DNA of 64,000 nt from AC-32 sp963788215 (GTDB lineage: Bacteria; Actinomycetota; Thermoleophilia; Gaiellales; Gaiellaceae), in NCBI GenBank assembly GCA_963788215.1, contig CAWBFX010000008.1, forward strand, positions 1 to 64,000, read 5' to 3'. Shown here in pieces: positions 34,992 to 43,408 of this stretch. The notes below the pieces were generated by a model. It made no database searches. It was not told the DNA's origin and saw only the letters and a list, made by a program, of their open reading frames with translations. The position numbers were made by a program, and so were the translations under genes. Within the stretch, counting starts at the first letter, position 1, and every line of letters begins with the position of its first letter.

Positions 34992-35900
34992 GAGAGGTCT
35001 CTCGACCAGCGCGCGGTGCGGTGCAGAACGTGCATCCCGGCATCCTCGTAGAGACGGACGGCGCCGGTGAGGTTCTCGGCGTCCACGTTCAGGCGCGCCT
35101 GCTCGCAACCGCGGCGCCGCAGCTCGCGAAACGAGTGCAAGAGGAGCGCTTTCGCGAGGCCGCGACGGCGCCACGGTCGCCGCACGCCGAGCACGTGGAC
35201 GTGGCCGACGGGCTTGTCGCGCTTCGAACAGAGCGAGAACGCAGCCAGATCGTCACCGTCCTCGACGAGGAACCAGAGCTCTGGATCGAAGTCCGAGCTT
35301 CCGAGGAAGTACTCGCGCCACTCCTCGAAGGTCACGTCCAGCGGATCCCAGTGGTCCTCGAACGCCTCGAGGTCGGCGTCGTAGACGGCGCGCGCATCTT
35401 CCGTGGTGAAGGTCCTCGGGCCGAAGCCGGCCGGCCAGACCGGCTCGGGAGGCTCGGCGGCGAGGTCGATCTCCATCTCGAAGAAGTAACGAACGAGCTC
35501 GTAGCCGCGGGTTCGAAGCTCCTCGGCCAGCGGCCCATCACCGTCGTCCGCCGGCACATGGGCGTTGACGGCTGCGCCGCCCGACTTCTCGACCACGCGC
35601 TTCTCGGCCCAGTCGAGCAGGCGGGCGTACGAACGGGCCGTCGCGCGGAAGCGTCCGGACGCCGATGAACGCGCGATCGGTCTGAGCCTCGGGCGACCAC
35701 ACGGAGGCCCAGCCGGTCACGCTGCCGTCCTCGAGCTCGATGCGGTAGTTCTCGCCGACGTTGTCCCCCGGGCGCGTGAGGTCGTCGCGGAGCTTGCCCT
35801 CGGTGGGCACGTGAGCGCCGTACCGGTCCCGCAGCTCTGCGAAGAACGCAGCGAGCGCCGGGAGATCGTCGAGGGTCGGCGCGCGAAACTCGGTGCTCAC
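34988..35900 (-). pseudogene. Double-GNAT acetyltransferase, frameshifted as sequenced
   Basis: From GTG 35900 the frame gives VSTEFRAPTLDDLPALAAF, PGDNVGENYRIELEDG and AFIGVRT; near 35642-35652 it shifts by +1 and goes on as FRATARSYARLLDWAEKR, then VHVLGVRRPWRRRGLAKALLLHSFRELRRRGCEQARLNVDAENLTGAVRLYEDAGMHV (acetyl-CoA loop RRPWRRRGLA). Removing one c restores a protein of about 300 residues that parallels the intact neighbour at 35897-36784. I infer a base-insertion error. It overlaps that neighbour's stop by four bases. Confidence 0.8.
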
Positions 35901-36784
35901 AGCGTTTGCTCGTAGATGTCGCTCCGGCGAGCGACATGCATCCCGACGCTCTCGTACAGCCGGACCGCGCCGGTCGTGTTCTCGCCGTCCACGCCGAGGC
36001 CCACCCGGGTCGCACCGCGCCCGCGAAAGTCGCGGAAGGAGTGGCGAAGGAGCGCTGTGGCGAGCCCGCGGCGGCGCCAGGGCTTCCGGACGCCGAGGAT
36101 CCCGACCCAGCCGAATTGCGGGTCGCCGGACGAATGCCAGGAGTTGACTGCGAACGCGGCGAGCTCGTCTCCGTCGTCGACGAGCCACCAGAGCGACGGC
36201 TCGTAGCTGTGATCGTTGACCGCGAAGGCCAGCCACTCGTCGAACGGGATCCGGTGGTAGTCCCAATGGTCGGCGAAGGCTTCCTGGTTCGCCTCGTAGA
36301 CGCGTTCATGCTCGTCCTCGCGGGGGTTGCGCGGGGTCAGGCCTTCAGGCCAGACGGGCTCCGGCACCTGGTCGTCGAGGTCGATCCGCATCTGGAACGA
36401 GTACCGGATCGGCTTCCAGCCGCTCTGCTCGAGAACGTCGCGAAGAATCGGCTCGTCGCCCTGGACGAAACCGCGCACGGCCTCGGCCCCCTGCTCGCGC
36501 GCGAGCCGCTCGGCCTCCTGGAGCAGCACGTGCGCGGCGCCGGCGTCGAGCGTCCGGATATCCACCGGGAAGCGGCCGCTGTCATCCGCGTAGATGTCGA
36601 GGTAGCCGACTGGGACGCCGTCACGGACGGCGAGGCGGATCGAAAGCTTCGGGCGCGTGAACCAGCTGCGCACCTCGTCTTCGCTCAGCTCCGGCTCGCC
36701 GAATGCCGCATGGGCGTGCTCCTCGAGCAGAGCCCGGACCTCCGGCGCCTCGCCAATCGCCGGCGTGCGGACCTCGATCGTCAC
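35897..36784 (-). CDS. Double-GNAT acetyltransferase
   Basis: 295 residues with two GNAT-like domains. The N-terminal half (about 1-140) is degenerate: VGYLDIYADDSGRFP, DIRTLDAGAAHVLLQEAERLAREQGAEAV. The C-terminal half has the functional CoA loop VGILGVRKPWRRRGLATALLRHSFRDFRGRG (RKPWRRRGLA about 232-241) and VDGENTTGAVRLYESVGMHV. This layout and spacing match mycothiol synthase (MshD)-like double-GNAT enzymes, but similarity is too loose to claim that role. GTG start at 36784 overlaps the HAD gene. Confidence 0.82.
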   Translation of the reverse strand: MTIEVRTPAIGEAPEVRALLEEHAHAAFGEPELSEDEVRSWFTRPKLSIRLAVRDGVPVGYLDIYADDSGRFPVDIRTLDAGAAHVLLQEAERLAREQGAEAVRGFVQGDEPILRDVLEQSGWKPIRYSFQMRIDLDDQVPEPVWPEGLTPRNPREDEHERVYEANQEAFADHWDYHRIPFDEWLAFAVNDHSYEPSLWWLVDDGDELAAFAVNSWHSSGDPQFGWVGILGVRKPWRRRGLATALLRHSFRDFRGRGATRVGLGVDGENTTGAVRLYESVGMHVARRSDIYEQTL

Positions 36785-37416
36785 GCGAGCTCGTCCAGGG
36801 TGTCGGCGAGCCGGGAGAGGTCCGGCAGCTCGCGCGTCGGCTGCGGGCCCTGTGCCTCGCCGAGCCTGTTGATCCAGATCGACGGCAGGCCGAGCTCGTT
36901 CGCCGGCGCGACGTCGTGGAAGAGGCTGGCGGCGACATGGACGTCCGGTGGACGGCCGACCCGCTCCTCGAACGCGCGCCAGTGGCCGAGCGCAGGCTTG
37001 TACGAGCCGATCTCGGACGCAACGATCGCCTCCTCGAACGGGACGCCGATCCGGTCCATCGACGCCTCGATGTAGTCGCGGTCGGTGTTCGACAGGATCG
37101 CGAGCTTCCAGCCACGCTCACGCGCCTCGCGCAGCGCCTGCGGCACCTCCGGGAACGGCCGCCAGCCGGTCAGCGAGTCGGCCAGGGCGACCTCGCTGTC
37201 GCGCGGCGCGCCGAGCCGGCGCATCGCCTCGGTCAAGACTTCGCGGTAGGGACGTGCCCCGTCTGCCTCGAGCTCGGGCTCGATGACGTGGTACCGCTCG
37301 AGCAAGCCGTCGGCGCGCTCCTCGCCGAAGACGCGCGCAAGCTCACGGCGGATCCCGCCGTTCCAGTCGATCAGCGTGCCGTAGCAATCGAAGGTCGCCC
37401 ACCGGTCCTGAGCCAC
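36781..37416 (-). CDS. HAD hydrolase, haloacid dehalogenase-like
   Basis: 211 residues, ATG 37416. Motif I ATFDCYGTLIDWNGGI (about 7-22), motif II LAILSNTDRDYI, motif III Lys in EIGSYKPALGHWRAFEE, motif IV HVAASLFHDVAPANELGL. The CYGTLIDWN form is that of type II (S)-2-haloacid dehalogenases, though many such proteins are phosphatases. Its stop overlaps the GNAT start by four bases, so three leftward genes are coupled from here to the arginase-like gene. Confidence 0.83.
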   Translation of the reverse strand: MAQDRWATFDCYGTLIDWNGGIRRELARVFGEERADGLLERYHVIEPELEADGARPYREVLTEAMRRLGAPRDSEVALADSLTGWRPFPEVPQALREARERGWKLAILSNTDRDYIEASMDRIGVPFEEAIVASEIGSYKPALGHWRAFEERVGRPPDVHVAASLFHDVAPANELGLPSIWINRLGEAQGPQPTRELPDLSRLADTLDELA

Positions 37417-37478
37417 GGCGCCGAGCCTAGCCGAGACACCCCCAGCGGTTGAGCCGCGGCTTCAGCAACGATTCGTAC

Positions 37479-38276
37479 ATGCGAAAGCGCCTCGCCCTCG
37501 TCGCGGCAGTTCTGACCGCGGCGGCCTCAGCGTCTGGCTGCGGCTCGGACTCGGAGCCGCCGACGCCGCTGAAGGTCACCGACGTCTCCCTGCAGAGCAA
37601 GCTGATGGGCCGCCAGATGCTCGACCTGCTCGTCACGCCGCCAGGCGGCGGAAAAGGGCGACCCCTGCTCATCTTCCTCCACGGCTACGGCGCGACGCCG
37701 AGGGAGACGCTCAGCCCGGCCTTCGTCGACGCCATCCGCAAGCTCGGAAAGCGGGCGCCGAACGTCTTCCTGCCCGAAGGCGACACGGGCTGGTGGCACG
37801 ACCAGCGCTTGGGGCTGTGGGGCTCGTACGTCCTTCACGAGGTGATCCCGGCCGCGCTCGCGCGCACCGGCGCCGACCCGGATCGCGTCGCCATCGGCGG
37901 GATCTCGATGGGCGGCTTCGGTGCGCTCGACCTCGGCCGCCAGGAGCCGAAGCGCTTCTGCGCCGTCGGCGGCCACTCGCCCGCGATCTTCGCCCGCGGC
38001 TCACACGAAATCGAGTTCGGCTTCGACGACGCGGCCGATTTCGCCAAGCACGACCTCCTGCGAATCGCCCGCGACCACTCGCCGTACCGAGGCCCGGTCT
38101 GGATCGACATCGGCGAACAGGACGAGCTCCGGCCCGGCGCCTCCCGACTCGCGCAGGAACTGAAGGCCGACGGGACGAACATCAGCTTCCACATGTGGCC
38201 CGGAGCGCACACGGGCGAGTACTGGGAGGCGCACATCGCCCAGTACCTGCGCTTCTACGTCGACGCCTGCACCTAG
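37479..38276 (+). CDS. Lipoprotein alpha/beta hydrolase (esterase D-like)
   Basis: Surface-anchored hydrolase. 265 residues from ATG 37479, with a lipoprotein signal KRLALVAAVLTAAASASGCGSD (lipobox ASGC about 17-20). Fold motifs: LLIFLHGYGATPRE (oxyanion region), nucleophile GGISMGGFGALDLG, acid-bearing IDIGEQDEL, and His in PGAHTGEYW. WWHDQRLG suggests a tributyrin or feruloyl-type esterase. ATG chosen because the signal starts there. The substrate is unknown. It converges on fabF with a four-base overlap. Confidence 0.82.
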   Translation: MRKRLALVAAVLTAAASASGCGSDSEPPTPLKVTDVSLQSKLMGRQMLDLLVTPPGGGKGRPLLIFLHGYGATPRETLSPAFVDAIRKLGKRAPNVFLPEGDTGWWHDQRLGLWGSYVLHEVIPAALARTGADPDRVAIGGISMGGFGALDLGRQEPKRFCAVGGHSPAIFARGSHEIEFGFDDAADFAKHDLLRIARDHSPYRGPVWIDIGEQDELRPGASRLAQELKADGTNISFHMWPGAHTGEYWEAHIAQYLRFYVDACT

Positions 38277-39535
38277 TCCTCGAAGCGGCGAACCACGATG
38301 CACGCGTTGTGGCCGCCGAAGCCGAACGAGTTCGAGACGGCGACCCTCACGTCGGCCTCGCGCGCCTCGTTCGGGATGTAGTCGAGGTCGCACTCGGGGT
38401 CCGGCTCGTCGTAGTTGATCGTCGGCGGCAGCATGCCCCGGTCGACGGCCAGGGTCGTGAACATCGCCTCGACCGCACCCGCGGCGCCGAGGCAGTGGCC
38501 GGTCGCGCCCTTCGTCGAGGAGACCGGCGTCTTGAGCGCGTTCTCCTCGCCGAGCGCGAGCTTCAGGACACGCGTCTCGGAGGCGTCGCCGAGGGGCGTC
38601 GACGTTCCGTGCGCGTTGATGTAGTCGATCTCGTCGGGAGAGATGCCCGCGTCGCCGAACGCCATCTGCATCGCCCGCGCCGGGTTCACGCCGGTCGGGT
38701 CGGGCTCCGTGATGTGGCGCGCGTCCGAGGAGACGCCGTAGCCGAGCAGCTCTGCGTAGATCTTCGCGCCGCGCGCCTGAGCGTGCTCGAGCGCCTCGAG
38801 GACGACGACCGCACCGGCCTCGCCCATCACGAACCCGTCGCGACCCGCGTCGAACGGACGGCTCGCCTTCTCCGGCTCGTCGTTGCGGCGAGAGAGCGCG
38901 CGCATCGCGGTGAAGCCCGCGATCCCGACCTCGGTCACCGGCGCCTCGGTCCCGCCGCAGAGCATCACGTCGGCCCGGCCGAGCCGGATCGCGTCTGCGC
39001 CCTCGCCGATCGCCATGTTCGACGCCGCGCAGGCGGTGCACTGCGAGCTCAGCGGACCCTGCGTCCCGAGCTGCATCGAGACCCAGGCCGCGCCCATGTT
39101 CGGGATGATCTCCGGGATCGAGAACGGGTTCACGCGGTCCGGCCCGCGTTCGAGGAGCTCGGCATGGCAGTCCTGGAAGGCCTTCAGCCCGCCGATGCCG
39201 GTCGCGATCGCCGCGCCGACCCGGTCCGGCTCCTTGGAGATCTCGAGGCCGGCGTCCTGCTCGGCCATGCGGGCGGCGCCGACGATCAGGTGCGCGAAGC
39301 GGTCCATGCGCCGCGTCTGCTTGCGCTCGATGAAGTCCGTCGCGTCGAAGTCCTTCACCTCGCAGGCGAAGTGGACGTAGAAGTCGCTCGAGTCGAACTG
39401 CGTGATCGGGCCGGCGCCCGACTTGCCGGCGATCAGGCTCTCCCAGCTCGTCTCGGCGTCGTTGCCCAACGGGGTCAGGGCACCGAGGCCGGTGATCACG
39501 ACCCTGCGTCTGCCGTTGAGAGAAGCCCCGTTCAC
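38273..39535 (-). CDS. fabF: Beta-ketoacyl-ACP synthase II
   Basis: Condensing enzyme that elongates acyl-ACP with malonyl-ACP. 420 residues. RRVVITGLGALTPLG starts the protein, the nucleophile is in SQCTACAASNMAIGEGADAI (Cys about 172), His residues in NAHGTSTPLGD (about 310) and KGATGHCLGAAGAVEA (about 347), and FGFGGHNACIVVRR closes it. ATG 39535 overlaps the fabG stop by four bases. Normal family length. Usually acpP lies just upstream; here it does not. Confidence 0.95.
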   Translation of the reverse strand: MNGASLNGRRRVVITGLGALTPLGNDAETSWESLIAGKSGAGPITQFDSSDFYVHFACEVKDFDATDFIERKQTRRMDRFAHLIVGAARMAEQDAGLEISKEPDRVGAAIATGIGGLKAFQDCHAELLERGPDRVNPFSIPEIIPNMGAAWVSMQLGTQGPLSSQCTACAASNMAIGEGADAIRLGRADVMLCGGTEAPVTEVGIAGFTAMRALSRRNDEPEKASRPFDAGRDGFVMGEAGAVVVLEALEHAQARGAKIYAELLGYGVSSDARHITEPDPTGVNPARAMQMAFGDAGISPDEIDYINAHGTSTPLGDASETRVLKLALGEENALKTPVSSTKGATGHCLGAAGAVEAMFTTLAVDRGMLPPTINYDEPDPECDLDYIPNEAREADVRVAVSNSFGFGGHNACIVVRRFED

Positions 39536-40296
39536 ATTCCCAAGCCGCCGTCGACGAGCATGACCTCGCCCGTGATGAACGAGGCCTCGTCGGAGCAGAG
39601 GAAGCGTACCGCCCCCGCGATGTCCTCCGGCTCGCCGAGCCGGCCGAGTGGCGTGTTCGAGAGCATCGCCTCACGCGCCTCCTCGGGCAGGACGTCGGTG
39701 AGGCGCGTGTTCACGTAGCCAGGCGCGACCACGTTCGCCCGCACGTTGCGGCTGCCAAGCTCGCGGGCGAGCGACTTGGTGAAGCCGATGATCCCGGCCT
39801 TCGAGGCGCCGTAGTTCGTCTGGCCCCAGTTCCCGTGGATGCCCACGATGCTCGAGACGTTCACGATCGAGCCGGAGCGCTTCTTCATCATCGGCCGCGC
39901 AACCGCGCGGCACGTGTAGAAGACCGACGAGAGGTTCGTCTCGATCACCGCGCGCCAGTCGTCGTCCGGCATGCGCGCGAGGAGGCCGTCGCGAGTAAGG
40001 CCCGCGTTGTTGACGAGGACGTCGACGTCGCCCGCGTCCTCCACGAGCTGCCGTGCCGAGGCGGGGTCGGAGACGTCGGCCTGTACGGCGCGCCCCCCGG
40101 CCTCCGCCGCGACCTGCTCGGCCTCCTCGCCGCCCGAGTTGTAGCCGACCACCACCTGCGCGCCGGCGCGCCCGAGCTCGAGCGCGATCGCACGGCCGAT
40201 CCCGCGGGAGCCGCCGGTGACGAGAGCGACCTTGCCTTCGAGCGAGCAGAACTCGCTAGTGCCCTGCCCGGTAATGCCGCCGCCCTTCTGGTTCAC
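39532..40296 (-). CDS. fabG: 3-oxoacyl-ACP reductase
   Basis: NADPH-dependent reductase of fatty acid elongation. GKVALVTGGSRGIGRAIALELG (TGGSRGIG cofactor loop), LVNNAGLTRDGLLARM, and the Ser-Tyr-Lys set in VNVSSIVGIHGNWGQTNYGASKAG are intact. The conserved part starts at SLEGKVALVTGG, but no ATG, GTG or TTG precedes it closely. The nearest are GTG 40296 and 40302, which lie inside the 168-bp inverted-repeat element and add about 20 atypical residues (VNQKGGGITGQGTSEFC). Real start unresolved; see the element at 40256. Confidence 0.9.
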   Translation of the reverse strand: MNQKGGGITGQGTSEFCSLEGKVALVTGGSRGIGRAIALELGRAGAQVVVGYNSGGEEAEQVAAEAGGRAVQADVSDPASARQLVEDAGDVDVLVNNAGLTRDGLLARMPDDDWRAVIETNLSSVFYTCRAVARPMMKKRSGSIVNVSSIVGIHGNWGQTNYGASKAGIIGFTKSLARELGSRNVRANVVAPGYVNTRLTDVLPEEAREAMLSNTPLGRLGEPEDIAGAVRFLCSDEASFITGEVMLVDGGLGM

Positions 40297-40423
40297 GAGC
40301 ACCAAGCCAGAGTTCGCACTTGCCCGCAGCAAGGCTTGGTTGCCTTGCTAAGGGGAAGGGCGGGCTCTGGCGTAGCGTGATCGTGGGCCAGAAGCCGGCA
40401 TGTATTGCTGGGCAGGGCACTAG
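40256..40423. repeat. 168-bp imperfect palindromic element with perfect 14-bp ends, between fabD and fabG
   Basis: Left end CTAGTGCCCTGCCC (40256-40269) and its exact inverse complement at the right end (40410-40423). The following 45 bases of each arm also match with few gaps (TTCTGG, CACGA, GCCAGAG blocks in the same order on opposite strands). The centre is a second perfect hairpin AGCAAGGC-TTGGTT-GCCTTGCT (40328-40349). The fabD stop TAG (40422-40420) is part of the right CTAG and the fabG reading frame runs through the left arm. It could be a MITE-like insertion or a structured leader RNA of fabG. Confidence 0.8.
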
Positions 40424-41355
40424 GCAGAGTGCAGAGTCTCCCGCAGCTTCTCGATCGAAGCGAGATCCCCGACCGGGATCGCCTTCACGGTCCTGTCGAT
40501 CCTCTTCAGTAAACCGGTGAGGACGTTGCCCGGGCCGACCTCGACGAAGACGGTCGCACCCTGGCGCATCAGCTCGCGCGCCGCCTGCGTGAACTTGACC
40601 GGGGCGGTCAGCTGCTCGACGAGGAGCGACGCCAGCCGCTGGGCGGGCTCGATCTTCGCCGTCACCGTCGACATGAACGGCGCGACCGGCTCGGAGAAGC
40701 GCGCTCGCTCGACGACCGGCCGGAGGCGCTCCGCCGCGCGTTCTATAAGCGGACTGTGGAACGCGCCGGAGACGCGCAGCTTGACCGTCCGCCGAGCGCC
40801 TTCGAGCTGCGCCTCCGCGCAGCACTCGTCGACCGCGTGGTTCTCGCCGGACACGACGATCTGGCCGGGGCAGTTGTAGTTCGCGGGCCAGACACGCGTG
40901 ATCCGCTCGCAGAGCCGCTCGACGATGGAGTCCTCCAGGCCGAGGATTGCCGCCATCGAGCCGGGGTTCTCACGCGCGGCCGCGGCCATCGCCAGTCCGC
41001 GCTCGCGGACGAGCGCGATCGCCTCGAAGGTCGGCAGCGCCTTGGCGGCGGCGAGCGCGGCGAACTCGCCGACCGAGTGGCCGACGACGTAATCCGGCTC
41101 GAGCCCGCGGGCGCGCAGCGCGGCCAGCACGGCGAGGCTCGTGGTCACGAGCGCCGGCTGCTGCACTTCCGTCTGCACGAGCTCTTCCTCCGGAGCCTCG
41201 AAGCACAGGCGCGCCAGGTCGAGGCCCGACGCCTCGCTTCCACGCTCGTACACCTCCATGGCCTCGGGCACCGCATGGGCGATCTCACGACCCATGCCGA
41301 CCTCCAGGGAGCCCTGGCCGGGGAAGCAAAACGCAATCTTTGGGGGCGTGCTCAT
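40420..41355 (-). CDS. fabD: Malonyl-CoA-ACP transacylase
   Basis: Loads malonyl onto ACP. 311 residues from ATG 41355 (GGAGGAAG just upstream). FCFPGQGSLEVGMG near the start, nucleophile Ser in VGHSVGEFAALAAA (about 92), QIVVSGENHAVDECC, His in VSGAFHSPLIERA (about 202) and VEVGPGNVLTGLLKR. The stop codon lies in the end of the palindromic element that follows. Coupled to fabH by a four-base overlap. Confidence 0.94.
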   Translation of the reverse strand: MSTPPKIAFCFPGQGSLEVGMGREIAHAVPEAMEVYERGSEASGLDLARLCFEAPEEELVQTEVQQPALVTTSLAVLAALRARGLEPDYVVGHSVGEFAALAAAKALPTFEAIALVRERGLAMAAAARENPGSMAAILGLEDSIVERLCERITRVWPANYNCPGQIVVSGENHAVDECCAEAQLEGARRTVKLRVSGAFHSPLIERAAERLRPVVERARFSEPVAPFMSTVTAKIEPAQRLASLLVEQLTAPVKFTQAARELMRQGATVFVEVGPGNVLTGLLKRIDRTVKAIPVGDLASIEKLRETLHSA

Positions 41356-42365
41356 CTTCCTCCTCCGTCCGTCCATTCGATCAAACCAGAGCCCCAGGTG
41401 AGGCCTGCACCCATTCCGGTCATCAGCACGAGCTTCCCGGGCTGAAGCCGGCCTTCCCGTCTTGCATCTGCGAGCGCCAGCGGAATCGATCCGGAAGAAG
41501 TGTTGCCGTAACGGTCGACGTCAATCACCACTTTTTCCTTCGGAATGCCCAGTTTCTGCGTCGCATACTCAATGATGCGCACGTTTGCCTGATGGGGAAC
41601 GTACACGTCCACATCGTCAATCGTGCGCCCGCACTCGGCCAGCACGGCCTCCGCCGACGTGACGAGCACCCGCGTCGCGAACTTGAAGACCTCGCGGCCG
41701 TTCATCTGGACGAAGTGCAGGCGGTCGGCGACGGTCTCCGCCGTGGCGGGTGAGCGCGAGCCTCCGGCCGGCAGATAGAGCTGCGGACCGCCGGAGCCGT
41801 CCGCGCCGAGCTCGAAGCCGAGGAAGCCTCCTTCAGGAACCTGCTCGAGCACGACCGCGCCCGCTCCGTCGCCGAAGAGGACGGCGGTCCCGCGGTCGCT
41901 CCAGTCCAGGATCCGCGAGAGGACGTCTCCGCCGACCACGAGCGCCCGCTGCCCAAGCCCCGCGGCGAGCATCCCGTATGCCTGGGCGACCGCGTACATG
42001 AAGCCGGTGCAGCCCGCGGAGAGGTCGTAGGCGGCTGCGTCCTTGGCCCCGAGCTGGTCGGCGATGATCGCGCCGGTCGCCGGGAAGGCCATGTCCGGCG
42101 TGACGGTCGCGACGATGACGAGGTCGAGGTCCGCGCCCTCGAGCCCGGCCGCCTCGAGCGCCTCGCGCGCGGCAGGAAGCGCCAGGTCGGACAGTGCCTC
42201 GCCGGGCTCGGCGATCCGCCGCTCGCGAATCCCGGTGCGCTCGACGATCCACTCGTCGGAGGTCTCCATCATCGTCGAGAGCTCGTCGTTCGTCATCACG
42301 CGCTCCGGGACGCGCGCGCCAAGCCCGGTGATCGAGACGGCGACCCCGTTCGACGTCCCGATCAC
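41352..42365 (-). CDS. fabH: Beta-ketoacyl-ACP synthase III
   Basis: Initiates fatty acid synthesis by condensing acyl-CoA with malonyl-ACP. 337 residues from GTG 42365, which overlaps the fabZ TGA. GARVPERVMTNDELS, ERTGIRERRI, catalytic Cys119 in DLSAGCTGFMYA, His in VDVYVPHQANVRII and Asn in DVDRYGNTSSGSIPLAL complete the active site. The chain starter (acetyl or branched) cannot be told. Confidence 0.94.
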   Translation of the reverse strand: MIGTSNGVAVSITGLGARVPERVMTNDELSTMMETSDEWIVERTGIRERRIAEPGEALSDLALPAAREALEAAGLEGADLDLVIVATVTPDMAFPATGAIIADQLGAKDAAAYDLSAGCTGFMYAVAQAYGMLAAGLGQRALVVGGDVLSRILDWSDRGTAVLFGDGAGAVVLEQVPEGGFLGFELGADGSGGPQLYLPAGGSRSPATAETVADRLHFVQMNGREVFKFATRVLVTSAEAVLAECGRTIDDVDVYVPHQANVRIIEYATQKLGIPKEKVVIDVDRYGNTSSGSIPLALADARREGRLQPGKLVLMTGMGAGLTWGSGLIEWTDGGGR

Positions 42366-42802
42366 GTCTGCTCCACAGCAAATGTGAGGGTGCCGCGGGC
42401 TGCCAGCTTCCCGTCCACTTTCGCGGTCGCCTTGCCCTTGCCGATCGGGCCTCGAACGGCCTCGATCCGGCACTCGAGCTCGAGCTCGTCGCCCGGCTCC
42501 ACGATCCGCTTGAAGCGGACCCCGTCGATGCCGCCGAAGAACGCGATCCGGCCACGGTTCTCCTCCTGCGAGAGGACGGCAACCGCGCCCGTCTGCGCCA
42601 TCGCCTCGACGATCAGCACGCCCGGCATCACGGGCCGGCCGGGGAAGTGGCCGGCGAACCACCACTCGTCGCCGCGCACGTGCTTCCGCGCGACGACCCG
42701 GGTGCCCGGCTCGAGCTCGACGACCTCGTCGATCAGGAGAAACGGGTCCCGGTGCGGCAGGATCGCCTCGATCTGTTCACGCCCGAGCGTCGTCTGGGCC
42801 AC
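42362..42802 (-). CDS. fabZ: 3-hydroxyacyl-ACP dehydratase
   Basis: Hot-dog fold dehydratase of fatty acid elongation. 146 residues from GTG 42802. ILPHRDPFLLIDEVVELEPG at the start, active-site His in WWFAGHFPGRPVMPGVLIVEAMAQTGAV (core FPGRPVMPGVLIVEAMAQ) and the Glu of that helix are present. First gene of the fabZ-fabH-fabD-fabG-fabF operon; only 21 bases separate it from the divergent birA, so a promoter must overlap one of the two coding regions. Confidence 0.94.
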   Translation of the reverse strand: MAQTTLGREQIEAILPHRDPFLLIDEVVELEPGTRVVARKHVRGDEWWFAGHFPGRPVMPGVLIVEAMAQTGAVAVLSQEENRGRIAFFGGIDGVRFKRIVEPGDELELECRIEAVRGPIGKGKATAKVDGKLAARGTLTFAVEQT

Positions 42803-42823
42803 GGCGGGCCTAGTGTATGGCCC

Positions 42824-43408
42824 GTGGGTGACTCGCTCGCGCGGGAGGACGTGCTTCCACGCCTGCGCGGCCGGCTCGGGCGCGAATACCGCTACGTCGA
42901 TTCGACTCCGTCGACCCAGCTGCTGATCCCGCCGGACGCCTCCGAGGGGACGCTCGTGGTCGCTGGGCAGCAGACGGAGGGGCGCGGACGGCTGGGGCGG
43001 CGCTGGCTGGCTCCCGCGGGCACGAGCCTGCTCTGCTCGCTGCAGCTGCGACCCAATGTGCCGGGCGAGCGGCTGCCCGAGCTGACCGGCGTCGCGGCCC
43101 GGGCCTGCGCGGCCGCGATCGCTTCGCTGACCGGGCTCGAGCCGGAGCTGAAGTTCCCGAACGACGTCCTGCTCGCCGGGCGCAAGGTCGCAGGTGTCCT
43201 CGCCGAGGCGCGCGAGAGCCGCGTCGTCCTCGGGATCGGCGTGAACGTCAACGTCACCGAAGCGCAGCTCCCGCAGGAGGTCGACCGCCCCGCGACCTCC
43301 CTCCTGGTCGAGAGCGGCCGCGAGATCGACCGCGCCGAGCTGCTCGCGGAGCTGCTCGAGCAAATGGAGCGCGGCTACGACGAGTGGGTCAGCGGTGCGC
43401 GCGGATGA
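42824..43408 (+). CDS. birA: Biotin-[acetyl-CoA-carboxylase] ligase
   Basis: Attaches biotin to the carboxyl carrier protein of acetyl-CoA carboxylase. 194 residues from GTG 42824. VDSTPSTQLLI, the biotinyl-AMP loop EGRGRLGRRWLAPAGTSLLCSL (core GRGRLGRRW), KFPNDVLLAGRKVAGVLAEA (core KFPNDV) and VVLGIGVNVN are conserved. No N-terminal helix-turn-helix and a short C-terminus: a mono-functional enzyme, not the repressor type. Its place beside fab genes and near accDA fits its role. Confidence 0.92.
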   Translation: MGDSLAREDVLPRLRGRLGREYRYVDSTPSTQLLIPPDASEGTLVVAGQQTEGRGRLGRRWLAPAGTSLLCSLQLRPNVPGERLPELTGVAARACAAAIASLTGLEPELKFPNDVLLAGRKVAGVLAEARESRVVLGIGVNVNVTEAQLPQEVDRPATSLLVESGREIDRAELLAELLEQMERGYDEWVSGARG

